The notes under the pieces were generated by a model that saw only the letters and a list, made by a program, of their open reading frames with translations, made no database searches and had not been told where the DNA came from. From contig MU008182.1 of assembly GCA_010909165.1 (NCBI GenBank), positions 372,001-436,000 of the forward strand: DNA of 64,000 bases, given 5' to 3'. Positions 46,199-57,382 of the stretch are shown piece by piece. A program made the position numbers and the translations under genes. Each line of letters starts with the position of its first letter. Within the stretch, counting starts at the first letter, position 1. Source of the DNA: Anthoceros angustus. Lineage: Eukaryota; Streptophyta; Anthocerotopsida; Anthocerotales; Anthocerotaceae.

Positions 46199-47994
46199 CA
46201 CTCGGGGAGCTCTTTTACTTTTGGGATTCGTCCCTTAGGCTCGCCTGTGGCCTTCCACTAACACCTACACCTCTAATCCTCTACTCATCTTCTCATCTCC
46301 TCATCCTCTTCCTCCTAGTTCTAACCTCGTTCGGGCTTCGGGTTTCGACTCGCCCTTACGGCACAGCCTGGGTCCGCCTCCACCAGCAAGTTCTTCCTTG
46401 GGCGGTTGCTATGAGTTTGACACGACCGAGAACCTGGAGTCTTTCCTAGTCTACCCTCAAGCCGAGAGTTCTCCGGGCATTTGCCACACACCCAAAGCAA
46501 AGCAATTTCACAGCAACCATTCACAAGGGAGCAACTCGTTTAGGCACTTGCACGAGCAAGTCCTCCACCAAGCACTCGACCACCGCGACTTCCTCTCTAC
46601 CGAGACTGTGTTGGCTCACTGACGAAATTCCTCTGTAATGGCAAAGGACTCGATGAGCGTGCGCAAGACATGATACTTTACTTTGTGAAATCCTCCTCCT
46701 CTTATAGGAGGCCTTCCACATACAACCTCCCTAGGTGACCCTCTGCAGGTCACCTTTTCCAATTTTCTATTTCCTACACATTTAATGTCCGCACCTAAGT
46801 CTATTGTCCTTTTGGTAAATTCTATTCTAGTAACTTCACCTAAGACCATCCTTGAAGGATGTCGATTACATCACCTCCCTTCCTATTCTTCTACCAAAGC
46901 TCATTTATGGTCATTGACCATTCTTAGTCTTCATTTGTGGTGGACGTGTCCTGGTGGATTGGCTCCCTCGCCCTCCTTTTGCTCTTGCCCCTTCCCCCCT
47001 TTGTCGCTTCCTAATGTGTGGGGCAAGTACCATCCTTGCCCTTCCTCCATCTCGGGCGGCCTGATTCCTGTTTCCATCGGCGCTCGCACCTAGGCGCCTT
47101 TTCTCCGCCGCCCGGGTCGCGCCGTTTATTCGACCCTACGCGGTGATCTGCAGATAATCGTGGTAGTCGCCCCTACTCCTTCTCCTTCTCCTCCTTCTCC
47201 GCCGGTGAGGGTTTCTTGGTCGATCTTCATTGCTCTTCCTTGTTTGGTTTGTCCATACCTATCATAGAGCATCTTCATCTTCCCATTCGCCCACCATGTT
47301 GCCTAATCTCTCGGGCCTTCTGCGTTGGACTCCTCCTCCCTCCTCCCTTACTGGTAAGGGAACTTCTCACCCTCCCTCCCCTCCGGGTCGGACCCGTCTC
47401 TCCGGTTGTCTCTCCCACCACCCCAGCCTCCTCCGGGGTATACGGACCCCGGCTCCTTCATCCTCGGCGGGCGTCCAACTCCCCCAACCTCCGCGCCCGC
47501 GGCACTGCCCTACCCGGTAGTCGCGGACTACCGGCGTGTGGTGTCTACCACGGTAGTCGGCAGACTACCATGGTAGGTGGTCACCACCGAGGTAGGGTTG
47601 ACCGGAGGGGGCTCCTCCCCCTCCGCGCCTCCCACCCTGTCGGGTGGCTCTCACCGACTCCTGATTCCTCGAGTCCATTTCGATGGCCTCATCAAAATCG
47701 GAGGCCTCCGGCTGCACTTGTGCGCTCCTTCATCATCATGAGGACCCAATGTCCTCCTCTTGGCCAAACGTAAGATCTCATTGTTGGCCTTCAAAATTCT
47801 ATTGTGGAGGTGAGCCCCAAGTTGTGATATTGCATTTGGAGATCATCAATCTCCGTGGGCCACTCTCCATCTTCGCACCTACCTTGTAGGCGTCTTGAGG
47901 TGGTCAATCCCACCTTGACATGGAGGTTACATTCTCCTCCCTCACTTCCTATGGTGGCTGCAAGGGCATAATCGCCAAAATCGCCGCTTCCTCA

Positions 47995-50370
47995 CTACGA
48001 TTCTGCACCACCTTCTTGTGGCTCCTCCTCGGAGACCTCCTTTGTTCCTCTAATTGCAAGCCCTTCCTCTCCGCTTGCCAAGCATCTTTTCGGCTCCAGC
48101 CCCGATCTTGTGCTTTCCGCGCTTCTCTTCCAAACTAACGGGCTCTTCTCAACTCTTCCTTCATGTCCCGGATTTTGATGGCTTGAGTAGCCATCACTGC
48201 TCAGGGCCACTTCCGAGTTGCTCGCTTCTCCTTCCTAGAGCCTCCCTTGCCTTTCCTCTTGCTCTAATTGGGCAAAATGCTCCCCTTTGCCTCCATGATT
48301 TTGGGTTTGCTCGAATGGCTCTTTCTTGTTGTGACAACCTCCCTGGACCTTCTCCAGGCATGCTCATGAGGTCGTTGGAGCTTCTCACCTTTTTCCAATT
48401 TTGGCTGCCTTTTCATCGGACTCCATGGCCTCCAATTGCCATTTGGTCCTGCCTTCCTCCGGCCATGTCTTGAGATTTCACTTCCTCTTGGCATGCCCAC
48501 AAGGAGGCTGCTCTAGCCCCTTCAAATCCACGGTGAGTGCTTCAAGCACCCAAGAATTCTCCTAGGGGTCCTAATTCCACCCCTTCTTTCTTCTTGGAAA
48601 TTTCCAGCTCGCACCTCTCATCGGCAGGGCTGGCCCCTTCACTGTCGCTCCATCCGCCTCCCACCCAGCGGAGATGGTGGCCTCGGCGCCGCTCGCGGCA
48701 CCTCCTTCCCTTCCACGTAGGCTTTTGCTGGCGGGGTGCCCGCCACCGGTGGCGCCTGCGGTAGTCTACCTACCATGGGTGTGCGCCTACCACGGTGGCT
48801 GCCCACCCCTTGGGTAGACCGCCTCACCGGTAGTGGCCGGGTGCCTCTCGTAGGCACAAAGGAGATGGTGGGGACTCCCCACTCTGGCACCACCCCGTGG
48901 TCCTTCTCTCATAGACCACCATCCGGCCTTCTCGGCCGCTTCTTGCTCTCTTCCCTTGCTTGCTCTGGGGGAAAGGATTCCCACTCGGCAACTTTGTTGC
49001 CTCAACCTTCTCCTCTTGCTTCTAGCATTTTGTGGAGGTCGACCTCCCACCGTCTTCGCAATGCAAAGGCAAAGGCCTTTCCAACCTCGTGGAGATGGAT
49101 GACCTCAAAGGGATGCCATGCATCTTCAAGCTCCTTGCTTGTGAGGAGTCCCTCGGTTTCCCATAAATGCACCAAATAGGTGCTAAGGTAGGGCCTTGGC
49201 CCTTCCTCATCCACGAATTTGGCTTGAGGAGCTTCTCTCGATGGTGATGTACGCTTCATACATGATAGTCCCCAATCGGCTTGGCTCCCATGGAAATCTT
49301 CCAAAAATTGGAGGAAGTTGGTGCTGAAATAAGAGTGCGTTGGTAATTTACCAACCCCAGCACAATCTTTGCGAAGAGCCTCCACTTGACTCCTTGATGC
49401 TCTCGGTCTTCCAGCCATTCTTGGCGTGGGCTTTCACCTCCATCCATCATGTCAAGGAACTCCTGCGGGATGTCGAGAGGCTGTCCTCTTCCTCCATTCG
49501 ACCTTTCGAGGAGAGCAATTCGAGCTCTCCTCCTCCGGTCTTCCATACACGAATACTTGACCGTCCGAACGTGGATCCGTCGAGCATTCCTCTCCAGAGC
49601 GGCAGGCCTTCCGATTGATGGAGGTTGATGTAACACTCCTCAATCAATTCCAAATTGGTGTAGGCCCATTGGCGGCCATACACCCACCCCAATTGGATGT
49701 TGTCTTCCTCCGCCTTGCCGAAATCCACTAAATCTGGGGTTGAGCGTCCGAAAGCAAGTGAATTGAGGCATCTCGACCTCACCCCCTCCTGGTGGCGCAG
49801 GCTCCACCTTCTTTTCCTTTCCTCCTCGCGAGGAAGAGCCCTGGCGTGGCTCCTTCCCTTGCCTTTCCCCTCGAGGCATGGTGGCGTCGCTTCCCAAGCT
49901 AAGGAAGGAAATTACTCTCCAATTTGAGAGCTTCAAAATTTCACACTCCAACACCTCTTCCTTGTTGTGGTAACACCACTTCGCAGACACGTTAGCCCCG
50001 GCTTGAATTTTCCAGCCGCCAACCTTCTCTCCGGTCCTTCCAGGCGGTGCCGCCAATTCACAACGCCTTCCCGCCTCACCTACCGCCTGCCTCCAAGTGC
50101 TCCTTCTTGGCTCGCTCTCACACTTCCTCTCCAGGGCGCTGGTGAGCTCTTCCTTTTGCGGACGCGCTTCCTTCCACCGGCCTCCGTGGGCTGGGTCTTC
50201 TTTCTCGATGGAGCGCACGCGCTCGCCCGCCTCCCGCTTTTCGATGGCGCCTTGATGATGGTAGCCTTCCTTCCTTCTGCCTTACGCTCCAACTCCTCCT
50301 CGTTCGGGCTAAGTGGAGAAGCGCTCCAAAGCGCACTTTGCCCCTTTGGATGTCCACACCGCGGCCGCAC
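47995..50370 (-). pseudogene. LTR-encoded coding-like region (copy C, best N-terminal half)
   Basis: The frame 50,218-49,640 (192 codons) gives a basic start and EVEMPQFTCFRTLNPRFSGF. The neighbouring frame (49,782-49,447) gives STPDLVDFGKAEEDN then IQLGWVYGRQWAYTNLELIE and ECYINLHQSEG. Then come DIPQEFLDMMDGG (about 49,470), VKWRLFAKIVLGLVNYQRTL (49,390-49,330) and LWETEGLLTSKELEDAWHPF (about 49,165-49,106), followed by the charged tail. Comparing copies, frame switches coincide with indels, so one continuous protein of roughly 700-850 residues is plausible for the ancestor. No family recognised. Confidence 0.55.
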
Positions 50371-50807
50371 AACCCTAGATTGGATTCATCATTCCAAAAT
50401 CCTAATTCTACCTATTTTCCTATTCTCGCTGCTATTCCTAATTAATCGCTTGCTAATCATTTAATATATTTATTCCCTATCGATGAGCATATAGTGGATA
50501 TCCTCCCCATTCTAGATTCCCCGTTAGCCGAGACGCGCCTTACCCGTAGTCTCCTTCTTCACCCTCACTGACGAGGTGGCAGCCTACGGTGAGTCTCACC
50601 CACCTACCGCCTTCCCGCCTTCTTATCTCGCTCAAGGTCATTCCGGACCGTTTCCTGACATCCTTTCGCCTCCTAACAATGTGTCCTACAACTCCGCCTT
50701 CCAAGGATTCTAAAATTCCTTCAGCATGCCCTCTTCACTGCTCCTAGTCAAAAAATCAAACCTGGTCTTGGGCTCTTTTGGGTCGGTTGCCCAAACTTTA
50801 TGCTCCA

Positions 50808-52765
50808 TGCTTTCGCGCATGGTCGAGAGAAGTTAAAATAGGATATACTTGAGCGAGGGTCACCCATTACGAGACATATGTCACTGGCGTAGCCGTAAAC
50901 AGACTACCGTTGGGTACTCTTATTCTGTGAACCTACCATGATCTTTAGCGGTGTTCACGGTGAACCTGTAGTGCTGGCGCCCGATCCGGGCAGGCTATGA
51001 GAACCTTTGGGTCTTCCAGAGTGATCCCCATTAACCGGGGAATGGTAAGGAAGCGGCATCAGTATGTTGTCTGCGCTAAGCGGCGGTCGTACTCTTTATG
51101 ACTTTGGAGCATTTTAGCGATCGCCCGGTGAATGAAGATGGGAGGCGGAACTTGGAAGCGTCTGGCAGTCGTTGTTCAAGCCTACACGCATCCTTTATTT
51201 AGCATCATACATTGCTAGAACCACTCTATGGAGATCTTCCGTAAGAAGAAAGAAGGGGTCCCAGTCGATTATCGATTCACCGGAATAAATGGTATCGGCG
51301 GTTGTTAATTGTCGCGACATTCAAGTTCAAGAAGAGATAGGACATCTCCATCCTCAACGATTTAACTCCGCGCTGACATCGAGTAGCCTTCTTGTATGCC
51401 CTTAACTTCTCTTTTCATGGTCCACTTCCTTTGAACTTCGCCTCGAGAAGAAGTGAAGATCCCCTCAAGACATGGCGGGAGGAAAGCGAGACAAATAATA
51501 AATTGGAACCTCCATTCTTATGGAGTCCGTGGCACTACGAAAAGTTATTTGGGCTCAGTAGCGACCAAACACAGGTCGGTTGCTTCCCATACGGTTGAAG
51601 ACCTCCTCTCACTATGAGCCATCAGAGCAACCGCTCGCTTGAAGACTCGTAGGTTGTATTTTCAGGCGGAGCATTTAATAGGCTGCATACATTAGAGCAA
51701 ATGGTAAGACCACTAGTAGGAAGCGAATTACTCGTGCTGTGAAGGTGTCCCAACTCGGTAATGTGGACAGCGAAACACTACCTCAGGAATTTGGGAATGT
51801 GATACACCTTCCCCAGATGAGCTGGCTGAAAATGTATTGAAATCATTCGGACAGATCGGACATCCCGTCCCTTCCTTCATCTTCAGTACCACCAATTGTT
51901 TGTAGTCGTGACCTCATAACTTGTGGTCTATCTTTCACATGAAGCATAATTGGCTTTGACAACGTTAGCAATGATAATAGTACATCTAGCAAGCTCATCC
52001 GTGTCCTACCACTCATCGTGTCATACTATACGTTTGGCACTCAATGACTTTATGGGGCTTGATGCTTTTTCGCATTAGAGCATTATACACTTGTTCTTTC
52101 GAGGAAGTTAGTACCATCAACTTCCGATATTGAACATGGCGTTTTCCACGATGATGAAATCATCATTCAAAAATCGTCAGATAAAACACTGGACTCGCTT
52201 GGAAAAGTCAAAAGAAAAAGTCCCGTATGCCCGTGTATTATCGTTGACCGGCTCCACCAGTATACCGAGATATTTGGTGAATATTCCGCCTGGCCACCGA
52301 CGTCATAATCAAGGATTATTTGATGCGGGTTCTGTGGCCCAAGGCCTGGCCTCCACCGCGGCCCGGCTAGTCTACCACATTGACCATTGCTACCACGCGG
52401 CTCACCGCTTCTACACCAGCTTCAGCCGTATCGCACATAACGCGATATGGCCATAGTCACACCATTGGGTGCGCCACCCGGGTCGGGCGGAAGGCCCCGT
52501 ACATACCACTGGCGGCCATGGCCCGGCGTACTTAATCTCACGCTCACATGAGGATCACACCGTCGGTCACACCGCTACGCATACCCAGCGGTTACCCGCG
52601 CCCCTTCTACGGCCGCGGCGTGCGTTGCAGGCGCAGCGAGTTCATGCTGTGGGCAAGGTGTTTAATCTGGCCTTGACCTGGCCACGTCCTTCATCTCGCC
52701 CACACATTGTTCCCACTGGCGGCCGGGCTGTGATTCTCACGCGATATGGATCAATTGCACGACTT
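50808..52765. other. Unassigned DNA between Gypsy copy 2 and a Copia LTR
   Basis: I see no similarity to the other elements here. Two plus-strand open frames (52,130-52,456, 108 codons; 52,469-52,792, 107 codons) lie in a GC-rich patch. They have unremarkable, His/Arg-rich translations and no motif. By position it could be the inside of a minus-strand Copia whose LTR and primer site are at 52,766-53,077, but no gag or pol motif was found. Confidence 0.3.
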
Positions 52766-52776
52766 GCCCGATACCA
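52766..52776 (-). other. Primer-site-like sequence next to the family 2 LTR
   Basis: Minus-strand TGGTATCGGGC directly follows the LTR and resembles TGGTATCAGAGC. If real, this LTR is a 5' LTR whose element extends leftwards into 50,808-52,765. Confidence 0.4.
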
Positions 52777-53077
52777 GCTAGAAAAATTCTAGCATCACAA
52801 CACAACCAAACCAAAGCTCGCGGCTAGTTGAAGGATCGTGTGAGCCCATGATGGTGGAAAGAGGAGAGGAGAGGAGAGGCAGATGTAACTCTCTTACATT
52901 GAGATGAGGCTGGAGTGGGTATTTATGCCTCAGAGAGAACTCCTAAGGAAGCTCCACAAGAAGCCCTAGGAAGGGAGCACAAGAAGCTTCCTAGGATTAG
53001 TGCTTAAACTAATGATATAGCGACACCTAACTTAGACTAAGTATATGGTCAAGTACATTGTCTTTAATACCCTTACA
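52777..53077 (-). repeat. LTR of Copia family 2 (minus strand)
   Basis: Its reverse complement starts TGTAAGGGTATTAAAG and shares several long blocks with 27,644-27,879, including CTTAGTCTAAGTTAGGTGTCG-type sequence and the (CTCCT)n tract before TTTCCACCA. It also supplies the LTR end absent from the other copy. Confidence 0.75.
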
Positions 53078-53439
53078 TGATGCTACGCAAGATATGTTCT
53101 TTGTTAATTAATCAAAACAAGAGGTACACAAGGTGTGTTTTGGTGTAGGTGTCGTTCATGAGAGAGCACCCAGTAGTGACCTAACCCTCTAGACGTAACT
53201 AGAATTACGGGCTTACAGGCAGATTAATCTTACACCCTCTTGGAGCGTAACGGCGATGGAGACTATCTTCCATGGAATGTGACACTCAGGGCTCCTCTGA
53301 AGTCTTCTTCTACCTCAAGCCACAAGCGAGTTGGAAGTGAGAAGCCCATGCTTCCAGCTTGAGCATGTGCCGGTAGTGGCGTAGCTTGCAGACCCTTGGT
53401 CAATATGTCTCAGCATTGTCCTCCGCTTGAGACGAGGGC

Positions 53440-53780
53440 CTTGACTACGCCCGCTCAACTACATCCCGATGTAGTGATGTTGAATCTCGATGTGCTTTGT
53501 CTGGCGTGGAACTTGGGATTTGCAACCAAAGCCGGGCGATATGTTATCACAATGTGGGTGTAGGATTGTCCCGCCTCGGTCGATGTCGGCCAGAAGGCTC
53601 TCCCACTCGCCTCCTTGCAAGACGGTAAGTGATTTATACCGCCTGTGGAGGAGAGGGCGATGGAGGTTTGCTTCTTGCAACTCCGTTCACCGCGGAGGAC
53701 AAGAGAAAAAGCAGTGCTAAGGCTCTTCCGTGAGTCGGGCCTGGAGGCCCAACTGTGACGGTATCCCATGCCGGCTGCCC
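53440..53780 (-). pseudogene. Copia family 3 RNase H (frameshifted)
   Basis: CKKQTSIALSST (frame 53,769-53,455) corresponds to the SKKQ..VALSSTEAEY motif, and TKHIEIQHHYI (about 53,505-53,470) in another frame to the TKHI...HY.R motif. DILTKGL-like bases follow near 53,400. An intervening segment is scrambled by indels. Confidence 0.75.
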
Positions 53781-54024
53781 CGCGGCTCTTCGCTTTGTAT
53801 GCCGGGCGAGGGTTCCTTAAGGTAGCGGAAGACCCTCTGACCGCTCAGGTGCCTTTCCGTGTGATTCTAAGAATTGTGATACGTGGAAACGGAGTAATCG
53901 GATGTCGTCCGGGTCCATCCGACGAAGATAAGACCCAAGGCTAGGGAACCGAGTCCATCTCCTTAGCTTCCTCCAGTCTGGCGATCATCAGAAGCTTCGT
54001 GCCAATAGCATAGGGCCGACGGGC

Positions 54025-54789
54025 CTAGCTTGGTCCAAATTTTGAATCTGATAATATTTCCTTGATGTACTTGTGCTGGTGGATGATCAGACTACCTTGA
54101 GCTCTGTCCCTGAGAATTTGGATTCCAAGGCAGAACTGGAGTTCGCCTATGTCTTTCATCTCAAAACGGGTGCTCAGTAGCTGCTTCACCTCATCCAACA
54201 TGGCTTGGCTATTGGTGGCGAGGATGAGGTCATCCACGTAAAGGGCGAGCAGCATGAAGTGGGGCCCCCGAGATAGCCTGTAAACGTTCCCATCTGCCGA
54301 GCTTTGGACAAAAGAGACACTAAGGTAAGAGTGCATGGTGGTGTACCAGACACGGCCACTCTGTTTGAGGCCATAAATGCACTTCTTAAGTCTCAACACT
54401 TTGTGTGGGAACTGTTTGCTGACGTAGCCCTCGGGCTGATCCATGTATAGCTCCTCGTCGAGTGCTCCATATAGGAACGCTGTGCACACATCCATCTGGT
54501 GCAACTCCAGGTCAAGTTCTGCAGCCAGGGAAGGGAGGATGCGGATAGATTGGGCTCGCACAACAGGGGAGAAAGTTTCCTGGTAGTCGAGCCCTTCAAC
54601 TTGAGAGAAGCCTTGGGCTACCAAGCGGGCCTTGAAGCGGGCAACCTGGCCTTGGGCATTAAGCTTGAGCTTGAACGTCCATTTGCAGCTAATCGGCTTC
54701 CTTCCAAGGGGCGGACCGATTCGGTACACCGCCTTCTCGTCACAAGAGGGCCGGGGAGATCCCTGGATGGTCGAGAGCTGAGTGACCAA
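54025..54789 (-). CDS. Copia family 3 reverse transcriptase (open 254 codons)
   Basis: This is the best preserved Copia RT of the window. ISCKWTFKLKLNAQGQVARF lies at residues 33-52, KARLVAQGFSQVEGLDYQET at 53-72, LHQMDVCTAFLYGALDEELY with the first catalytic Asp at 100, LRLKKCIYGLKQSGRVWYTT at 132-151, and ALYVDDLILAT with the catalytic aspartate pair at 186-187. FCLGIQILRDRAQGSLIIHQ is followed by KYIKEILS. It belongs to the RVT_2 family and copies element RNA. The visible first codon is TTG inside pol, so the true start is upstream. Stop at 54,025; the connection to RNase H is out of frame. Confidence 0.9.
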   Translation of the reverse strand: MVTQLSTIQGSPRPSCDEKAVYRIGPPLGRKPISCKWTFKLKLNAQGQVARFKARLVAQGFSQVEGLDYQETFSPVVRAQSIRILPSLAAELDLELHQMDVCTAFLYGALDEELYMDQPEGYVSKQFPHKVLRLKKCIYGLKQSGRVWYTTMHSYLSVSFVQSSADGNVYRLSRGPHFMLLALYVDDLILATNSQAMLDEVKQLLSTRFEMKDIGELQFCLGIQILRDRAQGSLIIHQHKYIKEILSDSKFGPS

Positions 54790-54949
54790 GCTCCACGTCT
54801 GGGGTGACTAGTGGTGAAGGGTGCTCAATGCATGCTAGGAGAGGAAAATTCCCGCAGGGGACCGGGGTGAGATCGCGGGTATGCGAATACGCTGTGGAAC
54901 CGACCAGCTGTTTTTCCCTTTCCCCAACCCGCTGTCTAACCAGATTGTG

Positions 54950-55085
54950 TCTAATTCGAAGGAGGGGTCTGTGGCAGGAGGGGTGTGGCCCAAGGGGGGG
55001 TCCGTGGTGGCCCGAGGAGGGGTCTCGGCCCAAGGGGGTCTCAGGTGGCCCGAGGAGGGATGCAATAATGGCCCAAGAGGTCTAT
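54950..55085. repeat. G-rich imperfect tandem repeat (~40 bp units)
   Basis: Units alternate GGCCCAAGGGGG... and GGTGGCCCGAGGAGGG... about 2.5 times, upstream of the family 3 RT. Minus-strand translation is Pro/His/Thr-rich, like the variable hinge between Copia integrase and RT. Confidence 0.55.
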
Positions 55086-55708
55086 GTGGCACGAGAGAGG
55101 GAGGATCGTGGGAACATCTTGCGCTGGTGGTGTATGAGGTCCTAGAGGGGTGAGGAGTGGGAGGTTCCCGGGACCCCGGAACCCCTCCGTGGCGCCACAC
55201 TTATCCCATTGCCTCCGGTTCGTTAAAGAGGGTTTCATTCCCACGAAGGAGTGGGGAGCCCTTCCCCATGCCGGATGGAGGTGCGCCCTGACCGACCTCA
55301 CTCTCTGACCTCCTCCACTTACACGCCGGTGATTAACCTTGCCTCCTACTACCACGGCCTGGCAGGTGACCCACCCTAGGTGTGTCACACCACCACGCCT
55401 CGCGATGACTCAGTCGCAGCGGACCTCTGTCCGCGTGAGAGGCACTGCCCAATCTGCGGTTCAGCGACTGGGGACCCCCAAATCACCGCAGATTAATGGG
55501 CAATCCTCCCACCAGCGAAATCCTACACTCCCTAAGACCCTTCGTGACAAATTTGGGGCGCCCCTCAAGCTCTTATCCTGACCCTTGAAATTTCACCTTC
55601 CCCTCTTTTCTAGGTTTCTTCCTCCTCTCTTCTCTTTTTTGTCTTTCTTTTCTCTCTTTGCTCCTTCCTTCTCTCTCTTGCTCCCTATCCTCTAGCTCCT
55701 CTCTCGTC

Positions 55709-55716
<8 letters not shown>

Positions 55717-55744
<28 letters not shown>
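55717..55744. repeat. (CT)n microsatellite
   Basis: About 14 uninterrupted CT dinucleotides within a longer pyrimidine-rich tract (55,590-55,810). Confidence 0.9.
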
Positions 55745-55749
<5 letters not shown>

Positions 55750-57382
55750 TTTCTCTTTCTCTCTTTTCTCCTCTCTTCTCCTTTCTTCTCTAATCCACTC
55801 TCCACTCTTCCTAGCTAACTATCAGCCCCTGGCGCCTCCTGGCCCTCCCACGAACGCCTGCACTGCAGAGGCGTCCTCACAGGACCCTAGGCCACATTAT
55901 CAGCGGCGTCCAGCGTCTTTGGATTTTGCTAGGTGTTCCCTTCACCCGTCCCAGCACCGTCAACCACAATGCCGCCTCCCTCACCGCCGAACGCCACCAC
56001 CGCTACCCGAGAAGAAAGGTTTGGGCCCGCCTTACCCCATGAACCTCAAGCAGGCGGGTGCACGCCTGTCTCGCCAGACACACCAACCCTACCGGCTAGT
56101 TGGAAATCTCTTCCTCTTCCATTGGCTCCTCCCACATTGAGCCTCGCATCCATTTCACTCTCCAAGTCCCCGAATCTCCGGGTTGAGGGTCGCACCTTCC
56201 AAAATCTCCTCGTCCATCGTGGGGACCCAACAACTTCCTTGTCAACAAGGAACGATCTCCTTGGCAAACTTGTTGACCCTAGCATGTAAGTGGACCCGCA
56301 TCTCCGGCCCTTCAAACAAATCTCATCAAATTCCTCAGCCACTCTCCGAGGCTATCTTACGCAAGCATCCCTCCTGCCACCTCACTCAAACGGTCAGAGT
56401 GACATTCGCTGCATCTCTTTCCATGCCTCCAAGATCCCTTGTCGCCATGCATAATCACCGGAAGCGCTGCTTCCTGACGACCAAAGATGCGATGCATCAT
56501 TCTCCTGAGCTACCTCTTCCTTCCACCGCTGGTCACCTCCTGCTTGCTTCATGAGCTCCTCACGCCTTGCTCCATGTGGTCCTTCCTCCAGCTCCTTGAG
56601 CTTGGCCTCCACCTTCATTCTTGGCTTCCCGCCTCGATAGTCTTCAACTGTCCTATTCTCTTCTTCTCAGGCGAGTTCTTCCACCTTCCCACATCGGATG
56701 CCTCAATCTTCCGGTTGAGGGTAGCCACTTCCTTCATTCGCCCCTACTTTCTGTCTCACCTTGTCTTCAATCTTGCCGAGCCCCAACCTTCTCTCAGTCA
56801 ACTAGGCGCCTTGCCAACGCCATCTCCTTGATAGCCTTGCTATCCTTCTCCCACCCGACCGTAGGGCACCGCTGGCCGGCCCCGACACGCCTCACCTCCA
56901 ACTCCTCTACTTCGTAAGGCCCGCTTCACTAATGGAGTATCAATTACCGATGATGGTCAGCAGATCCTTCAAAGCCTTTGTCTTCTCATTCCTCCGGGTC
57001 GACTGATCGCCTTTCTCTTGGTGAGTGCCTCCACTCGACCGATATGGAACTTGGTGACTCGGCCATCTCCGGGTGGGTTAGTTCCACCACCGCCTCCATG
57101 GGGTTGCCTCCTCAGACATGGTGGCACCGCCACCTCTTCCTCTTGTGCCACCGTCCTCCCCGGACGATGTGCACCTCTTCTTCCTTGGCGCCGACGGGTG
57201 GTCTCATCATCCAGATCACCCGAGGTGAAGGCCTCCTTGCTCCACCTTCTTTGGGAGAGGGACTCGCATCATCCCTCGAGGGACCACTTCAAACGGCCGG
57301 TAAGACTCCTCCAGCTCTTCTTCCACAAGAACCCATGTGCCCCCACAACCGCACAAGGTACATCAAATGGTCGTGCCTCGCC

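Larger units (their letters stand above)
28631..50807 (-). mobile_element. Ty3/Gypsy retrotransposon copy 2 with nested Copia
   Basis: This has the same architecture as copy 1: 5' LTR 50,807-45,795, TGGCGC-type primer site 45,794-45,781, gag, nested Copia (35,789-43,046), protease, RT, RNase H, integrase, purine tract, 3' LTR. It preserves the longest Gypsy frames of the window (RT 212 codons, gag 271, integrase 294). Its right flank (50,808 on) differs from that of copy 1. Confidence 0.85.
45795..50807 (-). repeat. 5' LTR of Gypsy copy 2 (complete, ~5.01 kb)
   Basis: It begins TGTGGTAGGGAG beside the primer site and matches 19,103-24,165 throughout; similarity ends at about GCTCCA, 50,807. 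It lacks the 420 bp duplication of the first LTR. Confidence 0.75.
53078..54800 (-). mobile_element. Copia family 3 fragment (RT, RNase H, start of 3' LTR)
   Basis: Minus-strand Copia pol with no gag or integrase found upstream. After RNase H a purine tract CGCTCCAAGAGGG (53,235-53,247) leads to TGTAAGATTAATC (53,234), a likely 3' LTR start. About 155 bases later it is interrupted by the family 2 LTR. Its RT differs clearly from that of the other families. Confidence 0.75.

Noticed and set aside
47216-47773. 185-codon plus-strand frame
   Set aside because: Same type of LTR antisense shadow; open only by chance in CT-rich sequence.
52130-52792. Two 107-108 codon frames as host genes
   Set aside because: No motif, no intron signals and composition typical of chance frames in GC-rich DNA; listed only as unassigned sequence.
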